A stretch of DNA of 64,000 nt from Nocardia harenae NBRC 108248 (GTDB lineage: Bacteria > Actinomycetota > Actinomycetes > Mycobacteriales > Mycobacteriaceae), in contig NZ_BDBH01000007.1 of assembly GCF_001612885.1 (NCBI RefSeq), forward strand, positions 186,001 to 250,000. Direction: 5' to 3'. Positions within the stretch are counted from its first letter, which is position 1, and each line of letters opens with the position of its first letter. The translations under genes were made by a program, and so were the position numbers. The notes beneath the pieces are model-generated. The model did no database searches and was not told the DNA's origin. It saw only the letters and a list, made by a program, of their open reading frames with translations. Below, in pieces: positions 53,188-61,843 of this stretch.

Positions 53188-55317
53188 TCACGTCGGCGTC
53201 GCCAGCGCGAAGGGCAGCACCGCGGGGGCGCCGGCCGCGCGCAGCGCACAGGCGGCGACGGTGAAGGTCCACCCGGACTCGCTCTGCGCGTTCACCAGCA
53301 GCACCGGGCCACCGACGTCGTGCAGGTCGGGCACGTCCCAGGAGCCGTACAGCCCGGCCACCCGGTGCGCCGAATTGGCGGCGGAGACCGGCGGGTGCTC
53401 CGGCCGCTTGTGCAGCACCCCGAGGTCGCGCAGCCTGCCCACCTCGGCCAGCCGGGCGGCGAGGGTGCGGGTGAGCTCGTGGTTCCGGTCGTCGTCGAGG
53501 GCGAGCACCGCGACCGGCCGCTCGGCCCAGTCCCACTCCTTGAGCACCGCGACGCAGGCGGTCACGATGTCGTCCGGCACCGGCCCGTCGGGGGCGTCCA
53601 GCAGCGCGCGCAGCCTGCGGCCCCAGCCCAGGTCGCTGAGGCGCCCGAGCACCCGGCCCGGCTCGGCGCCCGCGCCGATCTTGCCGGAGAGCGGGATGCC
53701 GAGCGTCTTCATGCCGGTCGGCCACTGCTTGCGCGGGGCCAGGTCGATGCCGGGGCGCGCGATCCTGGCCCTGGTGGCGGCGACGGTCTCGGCGCCGGGC
53801 GTCGGGTCCAGCCGGGTGCCGGTGCAGTTGTCGCAGCGCCCGCAGGTCTCGCCGAGCGTGAGCCCCGGGTCGTCGAGCTGGCTGCGCAGGAAGACCATCC
53901 GGCAGCCGTCGGTGGCCTGGTAGTCGAGCATGGCCTGCTGCTCGGCCTGCCGCGCTCGGTCCAGCCGCTCGTAGCGCTCGGCGTCGTAGTGCCAGGGCTG
54001 CCCGGTGCCGAGCCAGCCGCCGCGCACCCGGCGCACCGCGCCGTCCACGTCCAGCACCTTGAGCACCATCTCCAGCCGGGAGCGGTTCAGCTCCACCCGC
54101 GGCTCCAGCGCCGCGGTGGAGAGCGGGCGCTCCGGGTCGAGCGCGTCCAGCACCGCGCGCACCACCGACTCGCGCGGGAAGGCGACCGAGGCGAACCAGC
54201 TCCAGATCCTGGCGTCCTCCGGGCCGGGCAGCAGGATCACCTCGGCCCGCTCGGTGGCCCGCCCGGCCCGCCCGACCTGCTGGTAGTAGGCGATCGGCGA
54301 GGAGGGCGCGCCGAGGTGCACCACGAAGCCAAGGTCCGGCTTGTCGAACCCCATGCCGAGCGCGGAGGTGGCGATCAGCGCCTTGACCTCGTTGCGCAGC
54401 AGCGCCTGCTCCAGGTGCTCACGCTCGGTGGGGTCGGTCTGGCCGGTGTAGGCGGCGACCTCGTGCCCGGCGGCGCGCAGCACGTCGGCGACATCGTGCG
54501 CGGCGGCGACGGTGAGCGCGTAGACGATGCCGGAGCCGGGCAGCCGATGCAACTGCTCGCCGAGCCAGGCGGTGCGCTCCACCGCGTCCTCGATCCGCAC
54601 CACCGACAGGTGCAGCGACTCCCGGTCCAGGGTGCCGCGCAGCACCAGGGTGTCGGCGTCGATCCGGCCGCCGCTGCCGATCTGCGCGGCCACGTCGGTG
54701 ACCACCCGGTCGTTGGCGGTGGCGGTGGTGGCGAGCACCGGGATGTCGGCGCCGAGATCGGCGACCAGGGTGCGGATGCGCCGGTAGTCGGGGCGGAAGT
54801 CGTGGCCCCAGTCCGAGACGCAGTGCGCCTCGTCGATCACGACCAGCCCCGCGTCGGCGGCGAGCCGGGGCAGCACCTGGTCACGGAAGTCGGGATTGTT
54901 CAGCCGCTCCGGGCTGACCAGCAGCACGTCGACGGTGCCCGCCGCGACCTGCTGGTGGATGGCGTCCCACTCGGTGACATTGCCGGAATTGATGGTCGCG
55001 GCCACCACGCCCGCGCGCTCGGCCGCCGCGACCTGGTTGCGCATGAGCGCGAGCAGCGGTGAGACGATCACGGTCGGGCCGCGCCCGGCCCGGCGCAGCA
55101 GCTTCGCCGAGATGAAGTAGACCGCCGACTTCCCCCACCCGGTGCGCTGTACCACCAGCGCGCGCCTGCGCTGCACGACCAGCGCCTCGATGGCGACCCA
55201 CTGGTCCTCGCGCAGCCGCGCCTCCGGCCCAGCCAGTTCACGGAGCAGCTCCTCGGCCGCGTCGCGCAGGGCCGATCCGGTCGCGAGGTCCGGCCCGGTG
55301 CCGGTGTCGGGGCTCAT
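53188..55317 (-). CDS. RecQ-family helicase with phosphoribosyltransferase-like tail
   Basis: A 709-residue superfamily 2 helicase. Motif I reads QRTGWGKSAVYF, motif II DEAHCVSDWGHDF (the RecQ-type DEAH with aromatic loop), and motif VI QQVGRAGRATE. A zinc-binding segment CGRCDNC follows near residue 505. Residues ~560-709 resemble a type I phosphoribosyltransferase/ComF fold, but the PRPP loop reads VLLVNAQSESGWTFT rather than the usual acidic form, so catalysis is doubtful. It probably unwinds DNA in repair together with the PrimPol gene downstream. Confidence 0.9.
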   Translation of the reverse strand: MSPDTGTGPDLATGSALRDAAEELLRELAGPEARLREDQWVAIEALVVQRRRALVVQRTGWGKSAVYFISAKLLRRAGRGPTVIVSPLLALMRNQVAAAERAGVVAATINSGNVTEWDAIHQQVAAGTVDVLLVSPERLNNPDFRDQVLPRLAADAGLVVIDEAHCVSDWGHDFRPDYRRIRTLVADLGADIPVLATTATANDRVVTDVAAQIGSGGRIDADTLVLRGTLDRESLHLSVVRIEDAVERTAWLGEQLHRLPGSGIVYALTVAAAHDVADVLRAAGHEVAAYTGQTDPTEREHLEQALLRNEVKALIATSALGMGFDKPDLGFVVHLGAPSSPIAYYQQVGRAGRATERAEVILLPGPEDARIWSWFASVAFPRESVVRAVLDALDPERPLSTAALEPRVELNRSRLEMVLKVLDVDGAVRRVRGGWLGTGQPWHYDAERYERLDRARQAEQQAMLDYQATDGCRMVFLRSQLDDPGLTLGETCGRCDNCTGTRLDPTPGAETVAATRARIARPGIDLAPRKQWPTGMKTLGIPLSGKIGAGAEPGRVLGRLSDLGWGRRLRALLDAPDGPVPDDIVTACVAVLKEWDWAERPVAVLALDDDRNHELTRTLAARLAEVGRLRDLGVLHKRPEHPPVSAANSAHRVAGLYGSWDVPDLHDVGGPVLLVNAQSESGWTFTVAACALRAAGAPAVLPFALATPT

Positions 55318-55454
55318 GCGGCCATCGTGCCGTACGGGACCGACAGCGTGCCGCCACGCGCGGATCGCGGGTCGCGCGGGCGGCGAACACCCGGCGTGCT
55401 GCCTGTCGCGCCGGGCAACCGGAGCCGGTCGATCCGCACCGCGTTGTCCGCGGC

Positions 55455-55468
55455 GGGTCGGCCGACCC
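55455..55468. promoter_or_regulatory. 14-bp perfect palindrome between recQ-like and rtcB genes
   Basis: GGGTCGGCCGACCC lies about 140 bp upstream of the recQ-like start. It could be an operator; no regulator is assigned. Confidence 0.3.
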
Positions 55469-55513
55469 CGGTCGTGGCGGGCGGCACCCGCAGGTGCCTG
55501 CCACCGGAACGGC

Positions 55514-56043
55514 CTACCCCTTGACGCAGAGCACCTGGCGCAGCGTCGCGACGACGTCGACCAGGTCGGCCTGCGCCGCGATCACCGCGTCGATGTCCTT
55601 GTACGCGGCCGGGATCTCGTCGACCACGCCCGCGTCCTTGCGCGACTCCACCCCCTCGGTCTGCGCGACCAGGTCCGCGACCGTGAACTGCTTCTTGGCC
55701 GCGTTCCGGCTCATCCGCCGCCCGGCACCGCCGCCTCGATCCGGGAGCGCAGCGCCTTCAGGTCGTCGGGCAGGTCGGCGGCGGTGAGGTCGGTGCGCAC
55801 GCTCTCCATGCCGCAGCCGATGTCCACCCCGACCGCGGCGGGCGCGACCGCGTCCCGCATGGCGATGACCGAGCCGACGGTGGCGCCCTTGCCGAGGTGC
55901 ACGTCCGGCATCACGCGGACGCCGTGCACCCATTCGAGCTGGGCGAGGGTGCGCAGCTGCCGCAGGGCGGACTGCTCGATCTCGTGCTCGTCGGCCCACA
56001 TGAGCGTCTGCGCACGGGTGCCGTGCAGCTCGACGGGGAACAT
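55514..56043 (-). pseudogene. rtcB: RtcB RNA ligase remnant, internal deletion with frameshift
   Basis: The first 106 codons are good RtcB N-terminus (MPDVHLGKGATVGSVIAM, VGVDIGCGM with the metal cysteine). The reading frame then stops after AAVPGGG. In another frame the sequence resumes at GAGRRMSRNAAKKQF, the RtcB motif near the C-terminus, and ends DLVDVVATLRQVLCVKG as in intact RtcB. Roughly 230 central residues are missing, including the guanylylated histidine. The junction (about 55718-55732) falls on GC-rich near-identical bases, suggesting a microhomology deletion. GGAAGGAA still precedes the ATG. A functional RNA ligase is not possible. Confidence 0.87.
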
Positions 56044-56210
56044 CGGTCTTTCCTTCCGTTCGGGTACGTCAACGGTAGGAACGAACCGCGCGCCGCGCGA
56101 GGCAATATTGCGCCGCCCCGGCGGCGGGCGCGTGCGTCCGCGCCGCAGGGGACCGGCTCGGCGGTCGCCGCGGCCGGTCGGCTGTGCCCGGTGCTCCGGG
56201 AGCCGATCCC

Positions 56211-57101
56211 TCAGTCCGGCCGCGCATCCGGCCGGGCGAGCACGCGCGCGATGGCCGACGCGTCCGGAACGGCCGTGGTGGCGCCCAGCGCGGTGGTGGC
56301 GAGCGCGCCCGCGGCGCAGGCCCAGCGCACTGCTTCCTCGGGGCCGTGCGCCCAGCGGGCGGCGAGCGCGCCGGTGAAGGCATCGCCCGCGCCGGTGGTG
56401 TCGACCGCGCGCACCCGAACCGCGGGAATGGTGAAGCACCCGTCCGGCCCGTCGTACCGCGCGCCGTCGGCGCCGAGCGTGGTCACCCGGTGCGGCACCT
56501 GATCCAGCACGTCGCCGATGGCCTCCGCCTCACCCCGGTTCACCACCGCGATATCGACCAGCGCCCACAGCTCGGCCGCGAGCCGCTGCACGGGTGACGG
56601 ATTCAACACCGTGACTGTCCCGTTCGCCCGCGCGTGCGCGAACCCCGCCGCGACCACCGGAATCGGGATCTCCAGCTGGCACAGCAGGATGTCGGCCGCC
56701 GCGATCGCCACCAGATCGGCCGGATCCAGCTCCGCGAAGGCGTGATTCGCCGCGGGCACCACCACGATGGAGTTCTCCCCGTCCCCATCCACCACGATGG
56801 TCGCGGTCCCGCTCGGCCCCTCGGCCCCGCGCAACCCGCGCACCTCGATCCCCTCGCGGACCAGCGATTCCCGCAGCGCGGGCGCGAACACGTCGTCCCC
56901 GACCGCCCCCAGGAACCGCACCCCGGCCCCGCTGCGCCGCGCCGCCACCGCCTGATTGGCGCCCTTCCCGCCCGGCACCGCGGCGAACCCGGTGCCGAGC
57001 ACCGTCTCCCCGGGCGCCGGCCGCCGCCCGACCGTGGCGACCAGGTCCATGTTCACGCTGCCGAGCACGACGACCGCGGCGGGCAGGGGTTCGGCTCTCA
57101 T
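56211..57101 (-). CDS. rbsK: Ribokinase, PfkB family
   Basis: A 296-residue sugar kinase. It shows the PfkB N-terminal signature (GSVNMDLVATVGRRP, VPGGKGANQAVAARR), LGAVGDDVF, and the C-terminal DTTGAGDAFTGALAARW with the catalytic Asp. It phosphorylates ribose to ribose-5-phosphate, the substrate of RpiB encoded at the other end of the window. The ATG (MRAEPLPA) matches family length; a much longer open frame upstream is antisense to proA. Confidence 0.92.
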   Translation of the reverse strand: MRAEPLPAAVVVLGSVNMDLVATVGRRPAPGETVLGTGFAAVPGGKGANQAVAARRSGAGVRFLGAVGDDVFAPALRESLVREGIEVRGLRGAEGPSGTATIVVDGDGENSIVVVPAANHAFAELDPADLVAIAAADILLCQLEIPIPVVAAGFAHARANGTVTVLNPSPVQRLAAELWALVDIAVVNRGEAEAIGDVLDQVPHRVTTLGADGARYDGPDGCFTIPAVRVRAVDTTGAGDAFTGALAARWAHGPEEAVRWACAAGALATTALGATTAVPDASAIARVLARPDARPD

Positions 57102-57152
57102 CGGCCGGACAGTAGCCCGGACAGCGCCGTCCGCGCGCGGGATACCGCTGGG

Positions 57153-57158
57153 TAGGCT
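57153..57158 (+). promoter_or_regulatory. -10 box of leaderless proA
   Basis: TAGGCT is followed by 7 nt and the ATG; no Shine-Dalgarno sequence. Confidence 0.55.
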
Positions 57159-57165
57159 GTACCCC

Positions 57166-58434
57166 ATGACGGCAGGAACGACCGAGCAGGAGTCCGGCGT
57201 CCGCGAAGCGGTGCACGAAGCCGCGCGCCGGGCCCGGGTCGCCTCGCGCACGCTGGCGCAGCTCACCACGGCGCAGAAGAACGAGGCGCTGCACGCCGCC
57301 GCCGACGCGCTGCTCGCCGCCGCCGACACCGTGCTCGCCGCCAATGCCGAGGACCTGCTCGCCGCCCAGTCGGCGGGCACCGCCGATTCGCTGCTGGACC
57401 GGCTCCGGCTCACCAAGTCCAGGATCGACGGCATCGCCTCCGGGCTGCGCCAGGTGGCCGGCCTCGCCGATCCGGTCGGCGAGGTGGTGCGCGGCTCGAC
57501 GCTGCCGAACGGCCTGGAGATCCGGCAGCTGCGGGTGCCGCTCGGCGTGGTCGGCATGGTCTACGAGGCCCGCCCCAATGTCACCGTCGACGCCTTCGGG
57601 CTGGCGCTCAAGTCCGGGAACGCGGCGCTGCTGCGCGGCTCCTCCTCGGCCGCGCACTCGAACGCGGCGCTGGTCGAGGTGCTGCGCGAAGCCCTTGCCG
57701 GGCTCGGCATCCCGGCCGACGCGGTGCAGCTGCTGCCCAGCGCCGACCGCTCCAGCGTCACCCACCTGATCCAGGCCCGCGGCCTGGTCGACGTGGTGAT
57801 CCCGCGTGGCGGCGCCGGGCTCATCTCGGCCGTCGTGCGCGACGCCACCGTGCCGACCATCGAGACCGGCACCGGCAACTGCCACGTCTACGTGCACGCC
57901 GCCGCCGACCTCGAGATGGCCGAGGCGATCCTGCTCAATGCCAAGACCCGCAGGCCCAGCGTGTGCAATGCCGCCGAGACGGTGCTGATCGACGCCGCCG
58001 TCGCGGAGACCGCGGTGCCCAAGCTCACCGAGGCGCTGCGCACCGCGGGCGTCACCATCCACGGCGACCTGCCCGGGCTGGTTCCCGCCACCGACGTCGA
58101 CTGGGGCGAGGAGTACCTGACCCTGGACATCGCGCTGAAGGTCGTCGACGACCTGGACGCCGCCGTCGAGCACATCAACACCTGGGGCACCGGGCACACC
58201 GAGGCCATCGTGACCGCCGACCTGGCCGCCGCCCGCGCCTTCAGCGCCAGGGTGGACGCCGCCGCAGTCATGGTGAACGCCTCCACCGCCTTCACCGACG
58301 GTGAGCAGTTCGGCTTCGGCGCGGAGATCGGCATCTCCACCCAGAAGCTGCACGCCCGCGGCCCGATGGCGCTGCCGGAGCTCACCTCCACCAAGTGGAT
58401 CGTCTGGGGTGACGGCCAGATCCGGCCGGTCTGA
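57166..58434 (+). CDS. proA: Glutamate-5-semialdehyde dehydrogenase (gamma-glutamyl phosphate reductase)
   Basis: A 422-residue enzyme catalysing the second step of proline synthesis. The ProA signature VPLGVVGMVYEARPNVT, ETGTGNCHVYVH and the catalytic cysteine in RRPSVCNAAETVL are present, with NASTAFTDGEQFGFGAEIG near the end. It acts on the product of ProB encoded upstream in the window. The leaderless promoter and the divergent rbsK show that it begins its own transcript; the MoxR gene follows after 23 bp. Confidence 0.97.
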   Translation: MTAGTTEQESGVREAVHEAARRARVASRTLAQLTTAQKNEALHAAADALLAAADTVLAANAEDLLAAQSAGTADSLLDRLRLTKSRIDGIASGLRQVAGLADPVGEVVRGSTLPNGLEIRQLRVPLGVVGMVYEARPNVTVDAFGLALKSGNAALLRGSSSAAHSNAALVEVLREALAGLGIPADAVQLLPSADRSSVTHLIQARGLVDVVIPRGGAGLISAVVRDATVPTIETGTGNCHVYVHAAADLEMAEAILLNAKTRRPSVCNAAETVLIDAAVAETAVPKLTEALRTAGVTIHGDLPGLVPATDVDWGEEYLTLDIALKVVDDLDAAVEHINTWGTGHTEAIVTADLAAARAFSARVDAAAVMVNASTAFTDGEQFGFGAEIGISTQKLHARGPMALPELTSTKWIVWGDGQIRPV

Positions 58435-58457
58435 CCCAGAACGGAAAGGACGGCACG

Positions 58458-59354
58458 GTGGCCAGCACCGACGTACAGGAACCCGTATTCGGCTCGGTCG
58501 AGGACGTGATCGACCGCCTCGCGGAGACCGGCTACCTCGCCGACAAGGGCACCGCCACCTCGGTCTTCCTCGCCGACCGGCTGGGCAAGCCGCTGCTGGT
58601 CGAGGGCCCGGCCGGGGTCGGCAAGACCGAGCTGGCCCGCGCCGTCGCGCAGACCAGCGGCGCCGAGCTGGTCCGGCTGCAGTGCTACGAGGGCGTGGAC
58701 GAGGCGCGGGCGCTCTACGAGTGGAACCACGCCAAGCAGATCCTGCGCATCCAATCTGCTTCCGCAGGGCGAGCCTCCTCGGAGAACGACTGGGCGGAGA
58801 CCAAGGCCGACGTCTTCACCGAGGAGTTCCTGCTCTCCCGGCCGCTGCTCACCGCCATCCGGCGCACCGAGCCGACGGTGCTGCTGATCGACGAGACCGA
58901 CAAGGCCGACGTCGAGATCGAGGGGCTGCTGCTGGAGGTGCTCAGCGATTTCGCGGTCACCGTGCCGGAGCTGGGCACCATCACCGCCGCCCGCAGGCCG
59001 TTCGTGGTGCTCACCTCGAACGCCACCCGCGAGCTCTCCGAGGCGCTCAAGCGGCGCTGCCTCTACCTGCACCTGGACTTCCCGGACGAGGAGCTGGAGC
59101 GCCGCATCCTGGCCAGCCGGGTGCCCGACCTGGCCCCCGCCGTCGCGGCGCAGCTGGTGCGGATCGTGCACGTGCTGCGCGGCATGCAGCTCAAGAAGCT
59201 GCCCTCGGTGGCCGAGTCCATCGACTGGGGCCGCACTCTGCTCGCGCTCGGCATGACCGACCTGGACGACAACGTCGTGCGCTCCACCCTCGGCGTGGTG
59301 CTCAAGCACCGCAGTGACCACGAGCGGGCGCTGAACGAGCTGAAGCTGGCCTGA
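58458..59354 (+). CDS. MoxR-type AAA+ ATPase (Rv2426c-like)
   Basis: A 298-residue AAA+ protein: Walker A EGPAGVGKTELA, Walker B VLLIDETDKAD, sensor 1 VVLTSNATREL and the arginine-finger region KRRCLYLHLDFP. MoxR ATPases work with VWA proteins in metallocentre or complex assembly; the VWA partner starts 2 bp downstream. GGAAAGGA precedes the GTG. A 30-bp segment near 58752 (IQSASAGRASS) has codon use unlike the rest of the gene and lies at a length-variable site. Confidence 0.93.
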   Translation: MASTDVQEPVFGSVEDVIDRLAETGYLADKGTATSVFLADRLGKPLLVEGPAGVGKTELARAVAQTSGAELVRLQCYEGVDEARALYEWNHAKQILRIQSASAGRASSENDWAETKADVFTEEFLLSRPLLTAIRRTEPTVLLIDETDKADVEIEGLLLEVLSDFAVTVPELGTITAARRPFVVLTSNATRELSEALKRRCLYLHLDFPDEELERRILASRVPDLAPAVAAQLVRIVHVLRGMQLKKLPSVAESIDWGRTLLALGMTDLDDNVVRSTLGVVLKHRSDHERALNELKLA

Positions 59355-59356
59355 CC

Positions 59357-60766
59357 GTGGCCGAGCAGCCCACCCTGCACGCACCGCACGGCATCCCCGG
59401 CCACCTCGTCGGCTTCGTGGAGGCGCTGCGCACCAGGGGCATTCCGGTCGGGCCGTCGGAGACCGTCGACGCGGGCCGGGTGCTCACCGTGCTGGACCTG
59501 ATGGACCGCGAGGTGCTGCGCGAGGGGCTGGCCTGCGCCCTGCTCCGCCGTACCACGCACCGCGCCACCTTCGACAGCCTCTTCGACCTGTGGTTCCCGG
59601 TGGCGCTCGGCGAGCGTGGCAACTGGGCCGACGACATCGAGATCCCGCGCACCCCGGACGGCCGGGTGGACATCCCCGAGCTGCGCGCCCTGCTCGCCGA
59701 GCTGCTCGCCCAGGAGAACCCCGGGCCGCAGCTGGAGCAGCTCATCGGGCAGCTGGTCGAGCAGATGGGGCAGTACCAGTCCGCGCGCGGCCCCTCGTTC
59801 TCCGCGTACCAGGCGCTGCGCGACGTGCAGCCACAGACGCTGCTGGCCAAGATCCTGGCGGGGCTCGGGCTGCCTGCGGACGCCACCGACTTCGACACCG
59901 AGCTGGCGCGCAGGCAGGCCAGGCAGCGGATCGAGGGGTTCAGGGCCGGGGTCGAGGCGGAGACGCGGCGCCGGGTCGCGGAGCGGATCGGCCGCGAGCG
60001 GGTCGCGAGCTACGGCGTCGCCAGGCAGGCCGAGGATGTCGACTTCCTGCGCGCCTCCGAGCGCGAGCTGGCCGAGCTGCGCCGCAGCACGCGGCGGCTC
60101 GCCCGCATCCTGGCGAGCAGGCTCGCGGCCCGGCGCAGGCACGCGAAACGCGGCGAGATCGACCTGCGCCGCACGCTGCGCAAGTCGATGTCCACCGGCG
60201 GCGTGCCGATCGACCTGGTGAACCGCAAGCCCCGGCCCGGCCGCCCCGACCTGGTGCTGCTCTGCGACGTCTCCGGCTCGGTGGCCGGGTTCAGCAACTT
60301 CACCCTGCTGCTGGTGAGCGCGCTGCGCGAGCAGTTCTCCCGGGTCCGGATCTTCGCCTTCGTGGACCAGGTGGACGAGGTCACCCGGTTCTTCGACCCG
60401 CACACCCAGCTGGACGAGTCGATGACGAAGATCTTCGCCGAGGCCGACGTGGTCGGGCTGGACGGCCACTCCGACTACGGCGCCGCGCTCACCGGCTTCG
60501 CCGACCGCTTCCCGGACGCCGTCACCAGCCGCAGCTCGCTGCTCATCCTCGGCGATGCCCGCACCAACTTCCGCGACCCCCGGCTGGCCACGCTGCAATC
60601 GCTGGTCGGCACCGCCAAGCACGCGCACTGGCTGAACCCGGAGGCGACCACGCACTGGGGCTCCGGCGATTCGGCGGCGCGCAAGTACGCCGAGATCATC
60701 GAGATGCACGAGTGCCGCTCGGCCCGCCAGCTGACCGAGGTCGTGTCCCGGCTGCTCCCGGTGTGA
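59357..60766 (+). CDS. VWA domain CoxE-like protein (Rv2425c-like)
   Basis: A 469-residue partner of the MoxR ATPase. Residues 1-~285 are helical and charged (LARILASRLAARRRHAKRGEIDLRRTLRKSM), and ~290-469 form a von Willebrand A domain with the metal site DVSGSVAGF, a downstream Thr region and LLILGDARTNF. In carbon monoxide dehydrogenase systems CoxE and MoxR mature the enzyme, but no such target is encoded here and this pair is part of the conserved proA-nadD block. nadD follows after 19 bp. Confidence 0.92.
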   Translation: MAEQPTLHAPHGIPGHLVGFVEALRTRGIPVGPSETVDAGRVLTVLDLMDREVLREGLACALLRRTTHRATFDSLFDLWFPVALGERGNWADDIEIPRTPDGRVDIPELRALLAELLAQENPGPQLEQLIGQLVEQMGQYQSARGPSFSAYQALRDVQPQTLLAKILAGLGLPADATDFDTELARRQARQRIEGFRAGVEAETRRRVAERIGRERVASYGVARQAEDVDFLRASERELAELRRSTRRLARILASRLAARRRHAKRGEIDLRRTLRKSMSTGGVPIDLVNRKPRPGRPDLVLLCDVSGSVAGFSNFTLLLVSALREQFSRVRIFAFVDQVDEVTRFFDPHTQLDESMTKIFAEADVVGLDGHSDYGAALTGFADRFPDAVTSRSSLLILGDARTNFRDPRLATLQSLVGTAKHAHWLNPEATTHWGSGDSAARKYAEIIEMHECRSARQLTEVVSRLLPV

Positions 60767-60771
60767 CCGGT

Positions 60772-60777
60772 TAAGCT
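60772..60777 (+). promoter_or_regulatory. -10 box of leaderless nadD
   Basis: TAAGCT is followed by 8 nt and the ATG. It sits between the VWA stop and nadD, so nadD can start its own transcript. Confidence 0.45.
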
Positions 60778-60785
60778 CGGCAGCC

Positions 60786-61430
60786 ATGCGGGAAACAGGA
60801 CGGCCGGCCCCCCGGCTGGGGGTGATGGGCGGCACCTTCGACCCCATCCACCACGGGCACCTCGTCGCGGCGAGTGAGGTCGCCAACCGGTTCGACCTGG
60901 ACGAAGTGGTCTTCGTCCCGACCGGGCAGCCGTGGCAGAAGGCGGACAAGAAGGTCAGCGCGGCCGAGGACCGCTACCTCATGACCGTCATCGCCACCGC
61001 CTCCAACCCGCGCTTCTCGGTGAGCCGGGCCGACATCGATCGCGGCAAGGTCACCTACACCGTCGACACCCTGCGCGAGATGCGCGCCCGCTACCCGGAC
61101 GCCGAGCTGTACTTCATCACCGGTGCGGACGCGCTGGCCAATATCCTCACGTGGCAGGATTGGGCCGAACTGTTCGAGCTGGCGAAGTTCGTCGGGGTGA
61201 GCCGTCCTGGCTACGAGCTCAATGCCGATCACCTGGCGGAGTATCTACGCGACATGCCCGCCGACGCGGTCACCATGATCGAGGTGCCCGCGCTCGCCAT
61301 CTCGTCGAGCGAGTGCAGGCGCCGGGCCGCGGAGAACCGCCCGGTCTGGTATCTCGTGCCCGACGGCGTCGTGCAGTACATATCGAAGCGGCACCTGTAC
61401 GTGCCGAACGGACCGGAAGGTAGCGAATGA
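60786..61430 (+). CDS. nadD: Nicotinate-nucleotide adenylyltransferase
   Basis: A 214-residue enzyme joining nicotinate mononucleotide and ATP in NAD synthesis. The nucleotidyltransferase motif GGTFDPIHHGHL is complete, as is the second motif ISSSECRRR. FVPTGQPWQK and YFITGADALANILTW match the mycobacterial enzyme. The rsfS gene overlaps its stop by 4 bp. Confidence 0.97.
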   Translation: MRETGRPAPRLGVMGGTFDPIHHGHLVAASEVANRFDLDEVVFVPTGQPWQKADKKVSAAEDRYLMTVIATASNPRFSVSRADIDRGKVTYTVDTLREMRARYPDAELYFITGADALANILTWQDWAELFELAKFVGVSRPGYELNADHLAEYLRDMPADAVTMIEVPALAISSSECRRRAAENRPVWYLVPDGVVQYISKRHLYVPNGPEGSE

Positions 61431-61843
61431 GCGCATCGGACGAATCGGTGCAGATGGCACGGGTCGCCGCGGTCGCGGCGGACGAGAAGCTGGCCTCCGA
61501 TGTGGTGGTGCTCGACGTCTCCGAGCAGCTGGTGATCACGGACTGCTTCGTGATCGCGTCGGCGCCGAACGAGCGGCAGGTCAATGCCATCGTCGACAAT
61601 ATCGAGGAGAAGCTGCGCGACGCGGGGCACAAGCCGGTGCGCCGCGAGGGCACCCGCGAGGGCCGCTGGGCGCTGCTCGACTACGTCGACATCGTGGTGC
61701 ACATTCAGCACAACGACGAGCGCAACTACTACGGCCTGGAGCGGCTCTGGAAGGACTGCCCCACCGTCCCCGTGCCCGGCATCGGCGCCGACGGCCGCCC
61801 TGCCGACAGCACCGCGGCGGCGGGTGACGGGGCCGCCGAGTGA
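61427..61843 (+). CDS. rsfS: Ribosome silencing factor RsfS
   Basis: A 138-residue protein that binds L14 and blocks subunit joining when nutrients are scarce. ASDVVVLDVSEQLVITDCFVI is the family opening, and EGRWALLDYVDIVVHIQHNDERNYYGLERLW the conserved end (in separate strands). An unconserved Ala/Gly tail follows from residue ~115. It overlaps nadD upstream and gpgP downstream by 4 bp each. Confidence 0.96.
   Translation: MSASDESVQMARVAAVAADEKLASDVVVLDVSEQLVITDCFVIASAPNERQVNAIVDNIEEKLRDAGHKPVRREGTREGRWALLDYVDIVVHIQHNDERNYYGLERLWKDCPTVPVPGIGADGRPADSTAAAGDGAAE

Noticed and set aside
50440..55062. A 1540-codon plus-strand open frame
   Set aside because: It runs antisense to five well-supported genes (EspG-like, dehydrogenase, PrimPol, RecQ) and has no family motifs; long shadow frames are expected at this GC content.
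57102..57557. N-terminal extension of ribokinase by 150 codons
   Set aside because: The open frame continues upstream antisense to proA, but the conserved PfkB start (GSVNMD) begins right after the ATG at 57101.
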